Below are positions 8,380-15,694 of a DNA stretch of 38,239 nucleotides, piece after piece. The notes below the pieces were generated by a model. The model saw nothing but the letters and a program-made list of their open reading frames with translations. It ran no database searches and was not told the origin of the DNA. Every line of letters starts with the position of its first letter. The stretch's first letter is position 1. The translations under genes and the position numbers were made by a program. Source of the stretch: an uncultured Erysipelotrichaceae bacterium. GTDB lineage: Bacteria; Bacillota_I; Bacilli_A; RFN20; CAG-826. The stretch spans positions 1 through 38,239 of the forward strand of contig CADAXQ010000019.1 in assembly GCA_902791935.1 (NCBI GenBank), given 5' to 3'.

Positions 8380-9308
8380 CTATGAGAAGAGCGGTTGGTG
8401 ATGGATCATATTTTGGCCTTGGCGGAAGCCATTATGATTTCTTCCCTCACACCAGTTTTCTAAAATCACGGCAGCATCCCCGCCGTCTAGGAGGAGTTTA
8501 TCGATTTTTAAATAGTCTTTTCTCGCTTCTTTTTCGAGGTCATCCCATGATTCGTAACGTTCTTCGCCACTTGCGGGATCAAGCCAAGGGCGATGGCTCC
8601 GGTTTAGCCAATCCACTTCGCCATACGTTTTCCGTAATGAAGTCGGATAGCTCATGGCGTAAAGAATGAAGTTTTTCCCGAAGATGCGGAATAAACCACG
8701 TTTTAAGCTATGCGGGGAATTTAAGAAACGTTGTTCTCTACGGTAGCAACGCACGCCCCAGGCATAGGAATCGGGAGTCAATTTTCCGATTTGGACTTTT
8801 TGATTGGCCAAATAGAATAAGTTACTGATCTCCGCCAAATCCTCTTTCGGTAAAGCAAGCGCATAATCAGGGACGAATGAGAAATGGCCGTTTTCTTCGG
8901 CGACCACTTCATCAATCGCTGCCTCTAACTTGGCATGATTGGCCGTATGATGCGGAATGCGTTTTCCCCATAACGGGCCGAGAATCCCGTCCAAGAATAA
9001 ACATAAGGATGGCAGGCCCGATCTAAGGCGTAATGAGACAATAGGCCTTTGGCAAAGGCCAGCGCCATTTCGGGGTGTTTGCTTTTCTTTGCCTCTTCTA
9101 AAAAGGCCGTATAGTAAGCGGCAATATCTTGCCGATGCAACGCCTGCCCGACTTTCCAAATTTTGAAACCGCGGAACGAAAACGGTAACGTCCCCGCTAA
9201 AAAGAACGGATCGGGTCCTTGTGCTCCTAGTAAAGCCGCCTGACGATAAGGCATGTCTTCCGGGAATAATGAGGAGGCAAACCAATAATGCGTTTGAATG
9301 GCTGGCAT
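8380..9308 (-). pseudogene. Zinc-dependent phospholipase C family gene, broken by a frameshift
   Basis: Two overlapping frames make up one protein. Frame A from ATG 9308 encodes MPAIQTHYWFASSLFPE, LGAQGPDPFF and GLLSHYALDRACHPYVYSWTGF, typical of the zinc-dependent phospholipase C family (PF00882-like), then stops at 8925. The continuation with HHTANHAKLEAAID and a C-terminus ending at TAG 8380 is in the next frame. One missing base is needed to join them; the run of four G and four A on the minus strand (8962-8969) is the likeliest place, which would give RYGEKRIPHHTANH. The restored protein would be about 309 residues. AAGGA precedes the ATG. A sequencing error is equally possible; no canonical -1 slippery heptamer is seen in frame. 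Confidence 0.8.
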
Positions 9309-9309
9309 A

Positions 9310-10053
9310 TTATCGTTTCCTTGGCGGGTTCCAAAGAAGGCCCTCTTCTTCGAGATACTTTTTCTTCAGTTCTTGGAATTTCGCTTCCGTGAATTGCTCG
9401 GGATAGGCGGCAAAATACGTCTTGATGCGTTCGTTCACCCGGTCAATGACTTTCGGATAGAACGGATTTGTTTCGACGGGATCATAAAGCATAGACGGAA
9501 CTTGCTTTTCGGATTCGTACAAGACAGTCCCGTTATTTTTGCCAAAAAGCAAAACGAGTTCTTCATAGGTCGGCATTTTACTAGGCCGTTCGTTCTCCTC
9601 AAAACGCCAGGCTAAGGCAATTTGATCTTTCTTCCAGGCGATTGCTTTTGCGTCTTCTCCAGCCCGATGCGCATAATAGGCCGCTTCATCGCTCGCTTCA
9701 TAAGCGCGATTCCAATCTTCTAAAAGGTCGGCATCGAAAGCAACAGCACCCCAAAGTTCCATCGCATCCTTCGCGGGTAACGATTTTTCTTTGGACAATA
9801 ATGCATATGCTTCTTCGAAAGCGGGACGCGCTTTCGTAAGTTCTTCGTCGTTTTGATACGCTTCGACTAATAATAAATCCAGCCGTACCATATCGCGAAT
9901 CGATAAAGGATAACGTTCCCTGACGATCGCGTTTCTTAAGTTTGCAACAATCGGCGCGTAGTTTTTCGCGTGTTCTTCGTGGACTTTCCGGTTTAAGAAC
10001 GGATAAGCATCCGCGAGATCTTTTTCCGTTAATTTTGTTGTTTCGTCTTCCAT
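9310..10053 (-). CDS. Hypothetical helical cytoplasmic protein
   Basis: A 247-residue soluble protein, rich in charged residues and predicted mostly helical, without signal peptide or membrane span. The middle (DLLLVEAYQNDEELTKARPA, then a run of alanine-rich helices) looks like a tetratricopeptide-type solenoid, but I do not recognise a family. It ends one base before the phospholipase C-like gene, whose ribosome site lies in its last codons, so the two form an operon. Its own start lacks a Shine-Dalgarno and lies eight bases after an extended -10, suggesting a leaderless or nearly leaderless message. Confidence 0.8.
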   Translation of the reverse strand: MEDETTKLTEKDLADAYPFLNRKVHEEHAKNYAPIVANLRNAIVRERYPLSIRDMVRLDLLLVEAYQNDEELTKARPAFEEAYALLSKEKSLPAKDAMELWGAVAFDADLLEDWNRAYEASDEAAYYAHRAGEDAKAIAWKKDQIALAWRFEENERPSKMPTYEELVLLFGKNNGTVLYESEKQVPSMLYDPVETNPFYPKVIDRVNERIKTYFAAYPEQFTEAKFQELKKKYLEEEGLLWNPPRKR

Positions 10054-10061
10054 GCGGAAGC

Positions 10062-10070
10062 ATTATCGCA
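10062..10070 (-). promoter_or_regulatory. Extended -10 promoter of the 247-residue hypothetical gene
   Basis: The minus strand reads TGCGATAAT, an extended -10 with GATAAT at 10062-10067. No good -35 is seen. Only eight bases separate it from the ATG at 10053. Confidence 0.5.
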
Positions 10071-10116
10071 CAAATGAGAAAAAACGAAAGCAAAGAGTGA
10101 CGAAATAAAAAGTAAG

Positions 10117-10149
10117 AAAAAACGACATATTTCTATGCCGCATCGTTTT
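10117..10149 (-). terminator. Terminator after tRNA-Phe
   Basis: On the minus strand AAAACGA pairs with TCGTTTT, with a five-base bulge and an inner CATA/TATG stem on a GAAA loop, followed by a six-T run. It starts about nine bases past the tRNA-Phe 3' end. Confidence 0.7.
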
Positions 10150-10157
10150 GATGAAGA

Positions 10158-10233
10158 TGGTGGCCCAGGCCGGGGTTGAACCGGCAACACCTAGATTTTC
10201 AGTCTAGTGCTCTACCAGCTGAGCTACCGGGCC
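10158..10233 (-). tRNA. tRNA-Phe (GAA)
   Basis: Full cloverleaf on the minus strand: acceptor GGCCCGG with CTGGGCC, anticodon stem CTAGA/TCTAG around CTGAAAA (anticodon GAA), T-arm GCCGG-TTCAACC-CCGGC, discriminator A and encoded CCA. It lies nine bases after tRNA-Asp and is probably cotranscribed with it. Confidence 0.96.
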
Positions 10234-10242
10234 ATCGCGGTT

Positions 10243-10319
10243 TGGCGGACCATACGAGATTCGAACTCGTGATCTTCTCCGTGACAGGGAGACATGTTGG
10301 ACCGCTACACCAATGGTCC
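10243..10319 (-). tRNA. tRNA-Asp (GTC)
   Basis: Full cloverleaf on the minus strand: acceptor GGACCAT with ATGGTCC, anticodon stem TCTCC/GGAGA around CTGTCAC (anticodon GTC), T-loop TTCGAAT, discriminator G and encoded CCA. The G discriminator is the usual aspartate identity base. Confidence 0.96.
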
Positions 10320-10333
10320 AAGCCGCAAGTGAT

Positions 10334-10362
10334 ATTATCCTTAAAAGTCCCCTTTAATGCAA
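10334..10362 (-). promoter_or_regulatory. Promoter of the tRNA-Asp/tRNA-Phe pair
   Basis: TTGCAT (10357-10362) and GATAAT (10334-10339) are 17 bases apart, placing the start a few bases before tRNA-Asp. Confidence 0.65.
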
Positions 10363-10390
10363 GGGAAAATAAGAAATAAAACGAGAAGAA

Positions 10391-10436
10391 CTTCAAAAGA
10401 ATGCCCTTTTCTAGGCTAAATTCGCTTCTTTTGAAG
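10391..10436. repeat. Perfect 11-bp inverted repeat
   Basis: CTTCAAAAGAA (10391-10401) is the exact reverse complement of TTCTTTTGAAG (10426-10436), with 24 bases between. It lies just beyond the rubrerythrin terminator and upstream of the tRNA-Asp promoter, and may be a second terminator-like stem or a protein site. Confidence 0.6.
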
Positions 10437-10437
10437 G

Positions 10438-10465
10438 AAAAGGCCCCGATGAAGGGACCTTTTTT
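10438..10465 (-). terminator. Terminator after rubrerythrin
   Basis: GGTCCC pairs with GGGGCC around a six-base loop (10442-10459), followed on the minus strand by TTTT. A stronger T run (10460-10465) lies on the plus-strand side. Confidence 0.7.
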
Positions 10466-10470
10466 ACGAA

Positions 10471-11010
10471 TTAATAGTTTTGAACGGAAAGTTCGAAGAA
10501 CGATTGCGGATGTCCGCAAACCGGGCAGACAGTTGGCGCATATTTGCCAATCACGATGTGGCCGCAATTACGGCATTTCCAAACCGAGAGGTCATTGCCG
10601 ATGAACACAACGCCAGTCTTCACGTTGTTGAGTAATTTCTTGTAGCGCTCTTCGTGATGGTGTTCGATTTCGCCAACGGCTTTGAATTTGAAGGCAATTT
10701 CTTTGAAGCCTTCTTGTTCGGCGACTTCTGCGAATGTCTTGTACATCTCGGTGAATTCGTAGTTTTCACCAGCAGCGGCATCGGCTAAGTTCACTTCGGT
10801 CGTTGGGATTTCTCCGCCATGGAGATATTTGAACCAGAGTTTGGCGTGTTCTTTTTCGTTTTGGGCCGTTTCTTCGAAGATGGCCGCGATTTGCTCATAG
10901 CCTTCTTTGCGGGCTTTCGAGGCATAGTAAAGGTATTTGGTGTGAGCTTGGCTCTCACCGGCGAATGCAGCAAGCAAGTTTGCTTCTGTTTTGGATCCTT
11001 TGAATTCCAT
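10471..11010 (-). CDS. rbr: Rubrerythrin
   Basis: A 179-residue cytoplasmic peroxide-reducing protein with a di-iron four-helix domain followed by a rubredoxin domain. Di-iron ligand glutamates are visible at E19 (FAGESQAH), E52 with H55 (NEKEHA), and again in the second half ([20 protein letters not shown]). The rubredoxin cysteines are C146/C149 (WKCRNCGH) and C162/C165 (CPVCGH). The gene has its own promoter and terminator, and a GGAG ribosome site before the ATG. It points to an anaerobic or microaerophilic organism that must remove peroxide. Confidence 0.96.
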   Translation of the reverse strand: MEFKGSKTEANLLAAFAGESQAHTKYLYYASKARKEGYEQIAAIFEETAQNEKEHAKLWFKYLHGGEIPTTEVNLADAAAGENYEFTEMYKTFAEVAEQEGFKEIAFKFKAVGEIEHHHEERYKKLLNNVKTGVVFIGNDLSVWKCRNCGHIVIGKYAPTVCPVCGHPQSFFELSVQNY

Positions 11011-11036
11011 TATGGTGCTCCTTTATTTGCGGCATC

Positions 11037-11065
11037 ATTATAGAAGAAATTATTTTCGCGTTCAA
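11037..11065 (-). promoter_or_regulatory. Promoter of rubrerythrin
   Basis: TTGAAC (11060-11065), 17-base spacer, TATAAT (11037-11042). The leader of about 20 bases holds AAAGGAG before the ATG. No obvious PerR-type palindrome overlaps it. Confidence 0.8.
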
Positions 11066-11094
11066 TGCGAATGCTTCATTCTCAGAGAAGAAAT

Positions 11095-11134
11095 AAAAAG
11101 ACGATGTCCCGTTACTTTTCTGGGGTATCGTCTT
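11095..11134 (-). terminator. Terminator built around the acyltransferase stop codon
   Basis: On the minus strand AAGACGAT (11127-11134) pairs with ATCGTCTT (11098-11105), with an inner CCC/GGG pairing, followed by a T run. The stem's 5' arm lies in the last codons and the stop codon is inside the loop region. Confidence 0.7.
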
Positions 11135-11936
11135 CTTTATTTTCTTCTTTGGGACGGGGGAGATAACGCCAGTACTCTACGTTATCTAACGACGCCGAGG
11201 TTTCTTCCATGTAGCGATAGACCGCTTCTCTTAAAAGATGGGTGCGTTCGCCTAAGGCTTTGCTCATGTCAGGGTAAATTGGATCGGAGACATGAACGAC
11301 AGGGCGTGGCTTTAAGAACTTAAAGATTTTATGTTCTTCATAGGTCGTGCACATCGCAAAGACCGGGGCGTTTAACTGGGCTGGATACGTAAAGCTTTGA
11401 TCGGGGAAGGGACGGATGCGGGTGCAATATGGCCAAATATGGGCTTCGGGGAAGATGATAATCGCATTGCCGCGTTTATAACGTCGTTTAATACAGTCGA
11501 CAAACGCTTCACGTTGCTCGGGGTATGACGGAAGCGGGATGGCGCCCAACAAACGGATTAACGGCAATAAAATCCGATGGGACATCGCATTGTCGGCCGT
11601 AATCAAGAAGGCGTGACGGGGGTTACAAATACTGACTGGTGCAAAGATGGCATCAGCTTTTGTGGTGTGGTTCCCGTATAGGAAATAACCTTTCGCCCCG
11701 ATATGAGCGCGTTTTAGCTTGCGTCGTCCGACGACGCGGTAGCCCCAAAAAATCTTGCCGACAAGCCAAAGAATCGGGATGGCGATGACGTAATATATCA
11801 TTTCTTGGAACACCCAATAAATCGGGTTCCATCGGAAGAAGCGATAATTCTTTGGTAATGGCTTATAGTGAAAGGAACCGCCAGCAAAATCATCATTCAA
11901 AGGATCATCGTAATAAATGGTTTTCTTGACTTTCAT
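11112..11936 (-). CDS. PlsC-like 1-acyl-glycerol-phosphate acyltransferase
   Basis: A 274-residue membrane-associated acyltransferase of the PlsC/LPLAT family, likely acylating lysophosphatidic acid or a related lipid. A hydrophobic segment lies near residues 37-56 (EMIYYVIAIPILWLVGKIFW). The catalytic HxxxxD block reads YGNHTTKADAIF, and the substrate-binding block reads IIIFPEAHIWPY, with FPEA replacing the usual FPEG. The longer frame to 12083 overlaps the glycosyltransferase, so ATG 11936 (MKVKKTIYYDDP), 14 bases after that gene's stop, is preferred although its ribosome site is weak. Pairing with a glycolipid-type GT4 enzyme supports a membrane-lipid role. Confidence 0.88.
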   Translation of the reverse strand: MKVKKTIYYDDPLNDDFAGGSFHYKPLPKNYRFFRWNPIYWVFQEMIYYVIAIPILWLVGKIFWGYRVVGRRKLKRAHIGAKGYFLYGNHTTKADAIFAPVSICNPRHAFLITADNAMSHRILLPLIRLLGAIPLPSYPEQREAFVDCIKRRYKRGNAIIIFPEAHIWPYCTRIRPFPDQSFTYPAQLNAPVFAMCTTYEEHKIFKFLKPRPVVHVSDPIYPDMSKALGERTHLLREAVYRYMEETSASLDNVEYWRYLPRPKEENKEDDTPEK

Positions 11937-11950
11937 AGGTTCCAGTTGGT

Positions 11951-13090
11951 TTATTTTTTGATTTTGGCGGTATTTTCGATGAGTTCGACCATGCGTTCCA
12001 TGCAACGATCGAAATCGAATTGGCCACAATACTTCTGATATTCTTCGGAGACTTTGGCCTTTTCTTCGGGATGTTCGATCCAATAATCGATTTTCTTGGC
12101 CAAGTCATTCACATCATTGAGCTTAAATAAATTTTCGGGATGCAACGCAAAATCACGCGTTGCCGATTTTGGAGAATCGTTGATGACCGGCACCACGCCG
12201 CAAGAAAGGGCTTCTAAGCAAGAAATCGCTTCAATTTCGATTTCGGACGTGTGCACATAAAGGTCGGCGCAGTTAATCATATCGACCAATTCATCGCGAC
12301 GGAAGAAACGATATTCTGGTTCAACGTGATTCTTTTTAGCACACTTCTTCATTTCTTCTAGCCGTGGTCCAGAACCGGCAAATACGATTTGGATGCGGTC
12401 TTTATATTTTGACCGTGCTACCGCGCGAATGAGCAACTTCTGTTTCTTTTCTTTGGAATAACGACCGGTGCAAAGAATAACAAACTTGTTTTGCCATTCT
12501 GCTGGACGAACCACTTCTTTTTTCCGGAAACGTGACGATACCCCGTTAGAAATCACAACTCCGTTCGTTTCATGGTGAATCGCTTTTTCAAACGTGTTCT
12601 TAATAAACTGGGTCGGATAATGGATCACATCGACATAACGATAAAACTTCTTCCAAAACGAGCGGTAAACCATGTGGTTTGCCCAAGAAGAGGACATTAA
12701 ATTAAAGAAATGGGCCGTGACATTCTCCGCTTGGACGTGGAAGCCCGCTGAAACAGGGATATGTTTTTCTTGACACATCCGGGCCGCGGCTTTTCCAACC
12801 GCGAACGGCACCATGATATGGACTTCGTCAGAGCCCGTTAACGCTTCGTCTAGGGTTTTGTAGTTAGGCTTTGCTAAAGAAACGCCGTTTTTATCGACGA
12901 TGCTTTGAAACGGCCCTACCCAATAAGTGCCCACAATGTAGAAGCCATCTTTGCCTTTTTTGTCTTGATCAGGACACACAACACGAACAGTATGTCCGGC
13001 GTTTTGAAGCGCATCGATGAGATGCATGCCGGCAATCGTGGTGCCATTGTTTGCTTTACCGAATATATCGGCAACTACTGTAACGATCAT
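11951..13090 (-). CDS. GT4 glycosyltransferase, 1,2-diacylglycerol glucosyltransferase type
   Basis: A 379-residue glycosyltransferase with the two-domain GT-B fold. The start MIVTVVADIFGKANNGTT matches the diacylglycerol 3-glucosyltransferases of Firmicutes and Mollicutes, in which a FGxxNNGTT segment is characteristic. The second domain has the nucleotide-sugar segments ILCTGRYSKEKKQ and VFAGSGP, and the EX7E motif EIEAISCLE followed by ALSCG. It probably transfers glucose to diacylglycerol at the inner membrane face, the first step of glycolipid or lipoteichoic-acid anchor synthesis. The PlsC-like gene follows 14 bases later in the same operon. Acceptor specificity is inferred from family resemblance only. 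Confidence 0.85.
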   Translation of the reverse strand: MIVTVVADIFGKANNGTTIAGMHLIDALQNAGHTVRVVCPDQDKKGKDGFYIVGTYWVGPFQSIVDKNGVSLAKPNYKTLDEALTGSDEVHIMVPFAVGKAAARMCQEKHIPVSAGFHVQAENVTAHFFNLMSSSWANHMVYRSFWKKFYRYVDVIHYPTQFIKNTFEKAIHHETNGVVISNGVSSRFRKKEVVRPAEWQNKFVILCTGRYSKEKKQKLLIRAVARSKYKDRIQIVFAGSGPRLEEMKKCAKKNHVEPEYRFFRRDELVDMINCADLYVHTSEIEIEAISCLEALSCGVVPVINDSPKSATRDFALHPENLFKLNDVNDLAKKIDYWIEHPEEKAKVSEEYQKYCGQFDFDRCMERMVELIENTAKIKK

Positions 13091-13130
13091 AGTGTGTTGA
13101 AATGGGAATGATTTTCCGCGCTGCTAGCAT

Positions 13131-13158
13131 AGCATAAATGGCTAACGCGCTTAGTCTA
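13131..13158 (-). promoter_or_regulatory. Possible promoter of the glycosyltransferase-acyltransferase operon
   Basis: TAGACT (13153-13158), 16-base spacer, TATGCT (13131-13136), about 40 bases before the ATG. Both hexamers are imperfect. Confidence 0.4.
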
Positions 13159-13227
13159 TTTTAGGGGAACTGCTTTAGAGAGACAAATAAAACCGCATTA
13201 TTAGGGCATTTTTGAACAAATGGCATG

Positions 13228-13251
13228 AAAAAAGCCTTGGTTTCCCAAGGC
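13228..13251 (-). terminator. Terminator after the initiator tRNA
   Basis: A perfect 7-bp stem (GCCTTGG/CCAAGGC) with a four-base loop is followed by six T on the minus strand, 11 bases past the tRNA. Confidence 0.88.
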
Positions 13252-13262
13252 AAGTTGCCGTG

Positions 13263-13337
13263 TGGTCGCGGGGGGCGGATTTGAACCACCGACCTCCAGG
13301 TTATGGGCCTGGCAAGCTACCACTGCTCTACCCCGCA
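13263..13337 (-). tRNA. Initiator tRNA-Met (CAT), atypical
   Basis: The minus strand folds as acceptor TGCGGGG with CCCCGCG, D-stem GAGC/GCTT, anticodon stem CCAGG/CCTGG, T-arm GGTGG-TTCAAAT-CCGCC, discriminator A and encoded CCA. It is initiator type: position 1-72 is a weak U-G instead of a Watson-Crick pair, the D-stem has A11-U24, and overall it closely resembles the Bacillus initiator. Two features are odd: the anticodon loop is CCCATAA, so position 33 is C rather than the near-universal U, and the anticodon stem has AGG/CCU where most initiators have GGG/CCC. Confidence 0.9.
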
Positions 13338-13355
13338 ATGAATTGCGGCTTGACT

Positions 13356-13384
13356 ATAATAAGCGTTCTTGAAATGAAATGCAA
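13356..13384 (-). promoter_or_regulatory. Promoter of the initiator tRNA
   Basis: TTGCAT (13379-13384), 17-base spacer, TATTAT (13356-13361), about 18 bases before the tRNA. The same TTGCAT hexamer is used by the tRNA-Asp/Phe promoter. Confidence 0.7.
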
Positions 13385-13448
13385 CTTTTTTCCCGATAGG
13401 GAAGAGAACAGTTCAAACCGTTACGAGAAGGCCGAAAGGCAAATCATT

Positions 13449-15500
13449 CTATTTTATGTCTTTGATTTCCAATAAGCGGGCGGCATTCGTGGTGGGTAAG
13501 CTTATCGTCAAAATCCCATTTTCTAACGTTAGATCAGTTTTTAAAGTGCGTGGATAAATCACTCTTGCTTCCTTTCCGTTCGGAAGTGGAATCCGCGCTA
13601 CTTGATTGCCGCGTAACACCCATACCGCCAGGTAAATCGTGCCTTTGACTTTTAAGCCACAAGCAACGGTATCTTTGGAAAAATCAGTGAATCCCAGCGG
13701 AAAATAAGGGACAGATACGGGTTTCACTGCATTTAGCTTTTCAAGGCACATCACTCCCTCTTTCACCAAAGCAAACTGTTTTTCGTTCAGTAGGGAAAGA
13801 TTGCTGCTCAAATGGGTTCTCCCAAGCATGGAGTTAATCATATTAAGCGCAACTTTTTCGAGCGATACCTCTTGGGCAACGGTCTCCTTACTCGGTGTAT
13901 CTTTCAAATTCGAGACGGGATAAGACCAGACTGCCGCTTGTTCCGGCAAGACGGCCGAAAGGATATTCCCTGCAATGTAGGGATATAAGGTATCATCCGT
14001 TTGATCGGAAGTCGAAACGAGGGAGAAATGTTTTAACGTCTCATAATCCATTCTCATGCCACCGGAAGAGCAGGTTTCCATGAGAACGTTGGGAAACATC
14101 TCTTGGATTCCATCGACCCACGCTAAATAAGCATTCCGTTCCGCTTCAAAATCGCCATCCACGAAACCGGCATCGACGTTGTAATCCATCTTAATGTAAT
14201 CGGCGCCATAATCTTCCACCATGCGGCGGATGGTTTCGTTCAAATACGAACGGACTTTTCTTTGCCGAAAATCAAGCAAATACTTATCAGAAACGCAAAT
14301 TCGTTCGCCATTCCGCTTTAAAAAGCAGTCGTCATCGTAATAATCAAGCATCTCCCGACAATGTATGCCGACAATTTCTGGTTCGATCCAAAGACCCGCC
14401 TTTAAGCCAAGACTACGAAGGTAATCTGTGGTTTGGCGAAGGCCATGCGGGAAATTCTTTTTACTTTCTTTCCACCTTCCCATGTAAGGATAAACCCATA
14501 CGCCATCGGGAACATCATCATGCCAGCCACAGTCAATGACGTAATATTTGGCTCCCGCTAAGGCAACCGCTTTCGCGTATTCCTTTGTGTTTGCTTCCGT
14601 TGGATGATCCCAGGATAAATGCATGTATTCATTAAAAATCACGGGTAATGTCTTATCGGCATGGCTGTGCTTGGCGATTTGACGGCGATAAAGCGTCATT
14701 TGTGCCATCACGTCATTCAAGTTTTTCCCGCTACAAAACGCCACCCGTGGTGCATGGTAAACTTGATTTGGTAAGAGCGTTTTGGCATAACGGTGTTCCG
14801 GCGAGGCATTTCCCGACAAGGCGAGATAAAAGTCATCTTCGATGGCTGAGATTTCATAATACCAATTATGGTTGCTTTCGATTTGAAACATTAAAAAATC
14901 GCCCGTTTCGTGATTCTCAATGATGCCTTGCGGCAATTGAGCTTTGCTCGACCACGAACCGATATTGGCAAAGGATAATTTCTTAAAATTCCGAGCGAAT
15001 GAACGGAAAAATCCCACTTCCGATAACGTTATTCTCCAGGGCTGGCATTCGGCATGATGGCTTTGGGTAAAGGCGTAAAAATAAGTTTGATCGGCATGGT
15101 CAATCCCCGCCCCCACTCCATTTAGAAGCAATGAGCAAACTCGTTCCATGGTTTGTTTCGTAGGAGCGATGTTTTTCACGGATTTCTCCACGGCGATGGC
15201 GTTGGCGTCGGGATAAGCAATAAAGCAGGTCTTCACTTCCCAGCGTTCATTCCGTTCTAATATCGTGAAGCGATTGCCTTGCACTTTGTGCGACACATAG
15301 CGTAACGTCCGGCTTTCGCTAGAACCAGGCGTCAGGGACGGACATACCGTTTGGGCATTTCCTCCTGCCGTTTGAAGTTCCGTCAAAGGAAGAAGGCTCG
15401 CTTGATTTGCCCCACTTCTCATACCGCCGAAAGAAGTCAAATAAATTCGCCCTTCCGTAATTTGAAACTGTAAATTCTTAAAATGAATCAGTTGATCCAT
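13449..15500 (-). CDS. Alpha-galactosidase, GH36 family
   Basis: A 683-residue cytoplasmic glycosidase (no signal peptide) that releases galactose from melibiose, raffinose and similar alpha-galactosides. The N-terminal half is the beta-sandwich domain of GH36. The catalytic barrel shows YYVIDCGWHDD, GLWIEPEIVG, the nucleophile D439 in YIKMDYNVD, and the acid/base D499 in STSDQTDD. The frame opens at a GTG at 15506, but AAGGGA is eight bases before ATG 15500 and too close to the GTG, so the ATG is chosen. Released galactose would be used by galM/galT/galK elsewhere in the window. No sugar transporter is beside it. Confidence 0.93.
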   Translation of the reverse strand: MDQLIHFKNLQFQITEGRIYLTSFGGMRSGANQASLLPLTELQTAGGNAQTVCPSLTPGSSESRTLRYVSHKVQGNRFTILERNERWEVKTCFIAYPDANAIAVEKSVKNIAPTKQTMERVCSLLLNGVGAGIDHADQTYFYAFTQSHHAECQPWRITLSEVGFFRSFARNFKKLSFANIGSWSSKAQLPQGIIENHETGDFLMFQIESNHNWYYEISAIEDDFYLALSGNASPEHRYAKTLLPNQVYHAPRVAFCSGKNLNDVMAQMTLYRRQIAKHSHADKTLPVIFNEYMHLSWDHPTEANTKEYAKAVALAGAKYYVIDCGWHDDVPDGVWVYPYMGRWKESKKNFPHGLRQTTDYLRSLGLKAGLWIEPEIVGIHCREMLDYYDDDCFLKRNGERICVSDKYLLDFRQRKVRSYLNETIRRMVEDYGADYIKMDYNVDAGFVDGDFEAERNAYLAWVDGIQEMFPNVLMETCSSGGMRMDYETLKHFSLVSTSDQTDDTLYPYIAGNILSAVLPEQAAVWSYPVSNLKDTPSKETVAQEVSLEKVALNMINSMLGRTHLSSNLSLLNEKQFALVKEGVMCLEKLNAVKPVSVPYFPLGFTDFSKDTVACGLKVKGTIYLAVWVLRGNQVARIPLPNGKEARVIYPRTLKTDLTLENGILTISLPTTNAARLLEIKDIK

Positions 15501-15665
15501 ACGCACGGTCCCTTATGGAACGATTTTCTCTCCTTTAACAACATATGCTCTTTCTCATCGAAAAACAAAGGAAATCCGTACCCGTGGAAGAAATTCCTTG
15601 ATTAATACAGCCTATTTCTAAAAAGTTTGAATTTATCGCTTTTTTCTTGTTCTTTGTTTAATTAT

Positions 15666-15673
15666 GCTAAAAT
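15666..15673 (+). promoter_or_regulatory. Possible extended -10 of the flippase-like gene
   Basis: TGC at 15665-15667 precedes TAAAAT (15668-15673), 21 bases before the ATG, within an AT-rich stretch. No convincing -35. Confidence 0.4.
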
Positions 15674-15694
15674 CTATAAGGTTTTTGTAACAAC

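Noticed and set aside
8925..9012. Programmed -1 frameshift in the phospholipase C-like gene
   Set aside because: No X XXY YYZ slippery heptamer is in the right frame, and the bases near the shift include a simple G4A4 run better explained by mutation or a read error.
8380..9285. A separate 301-residue protein starting at 9285
   Set aside because: Its first 95 residues are the shifted reading of the phospholipase C-like gene and look like no protein; only the later part is family-like.
11937..12083. Longer acyltransferase start at 12083
   Set aside because: The added 49 residues lie within the glycosyltransferase gene in another frame and are rich in arginine, unlike the family N-terminus.
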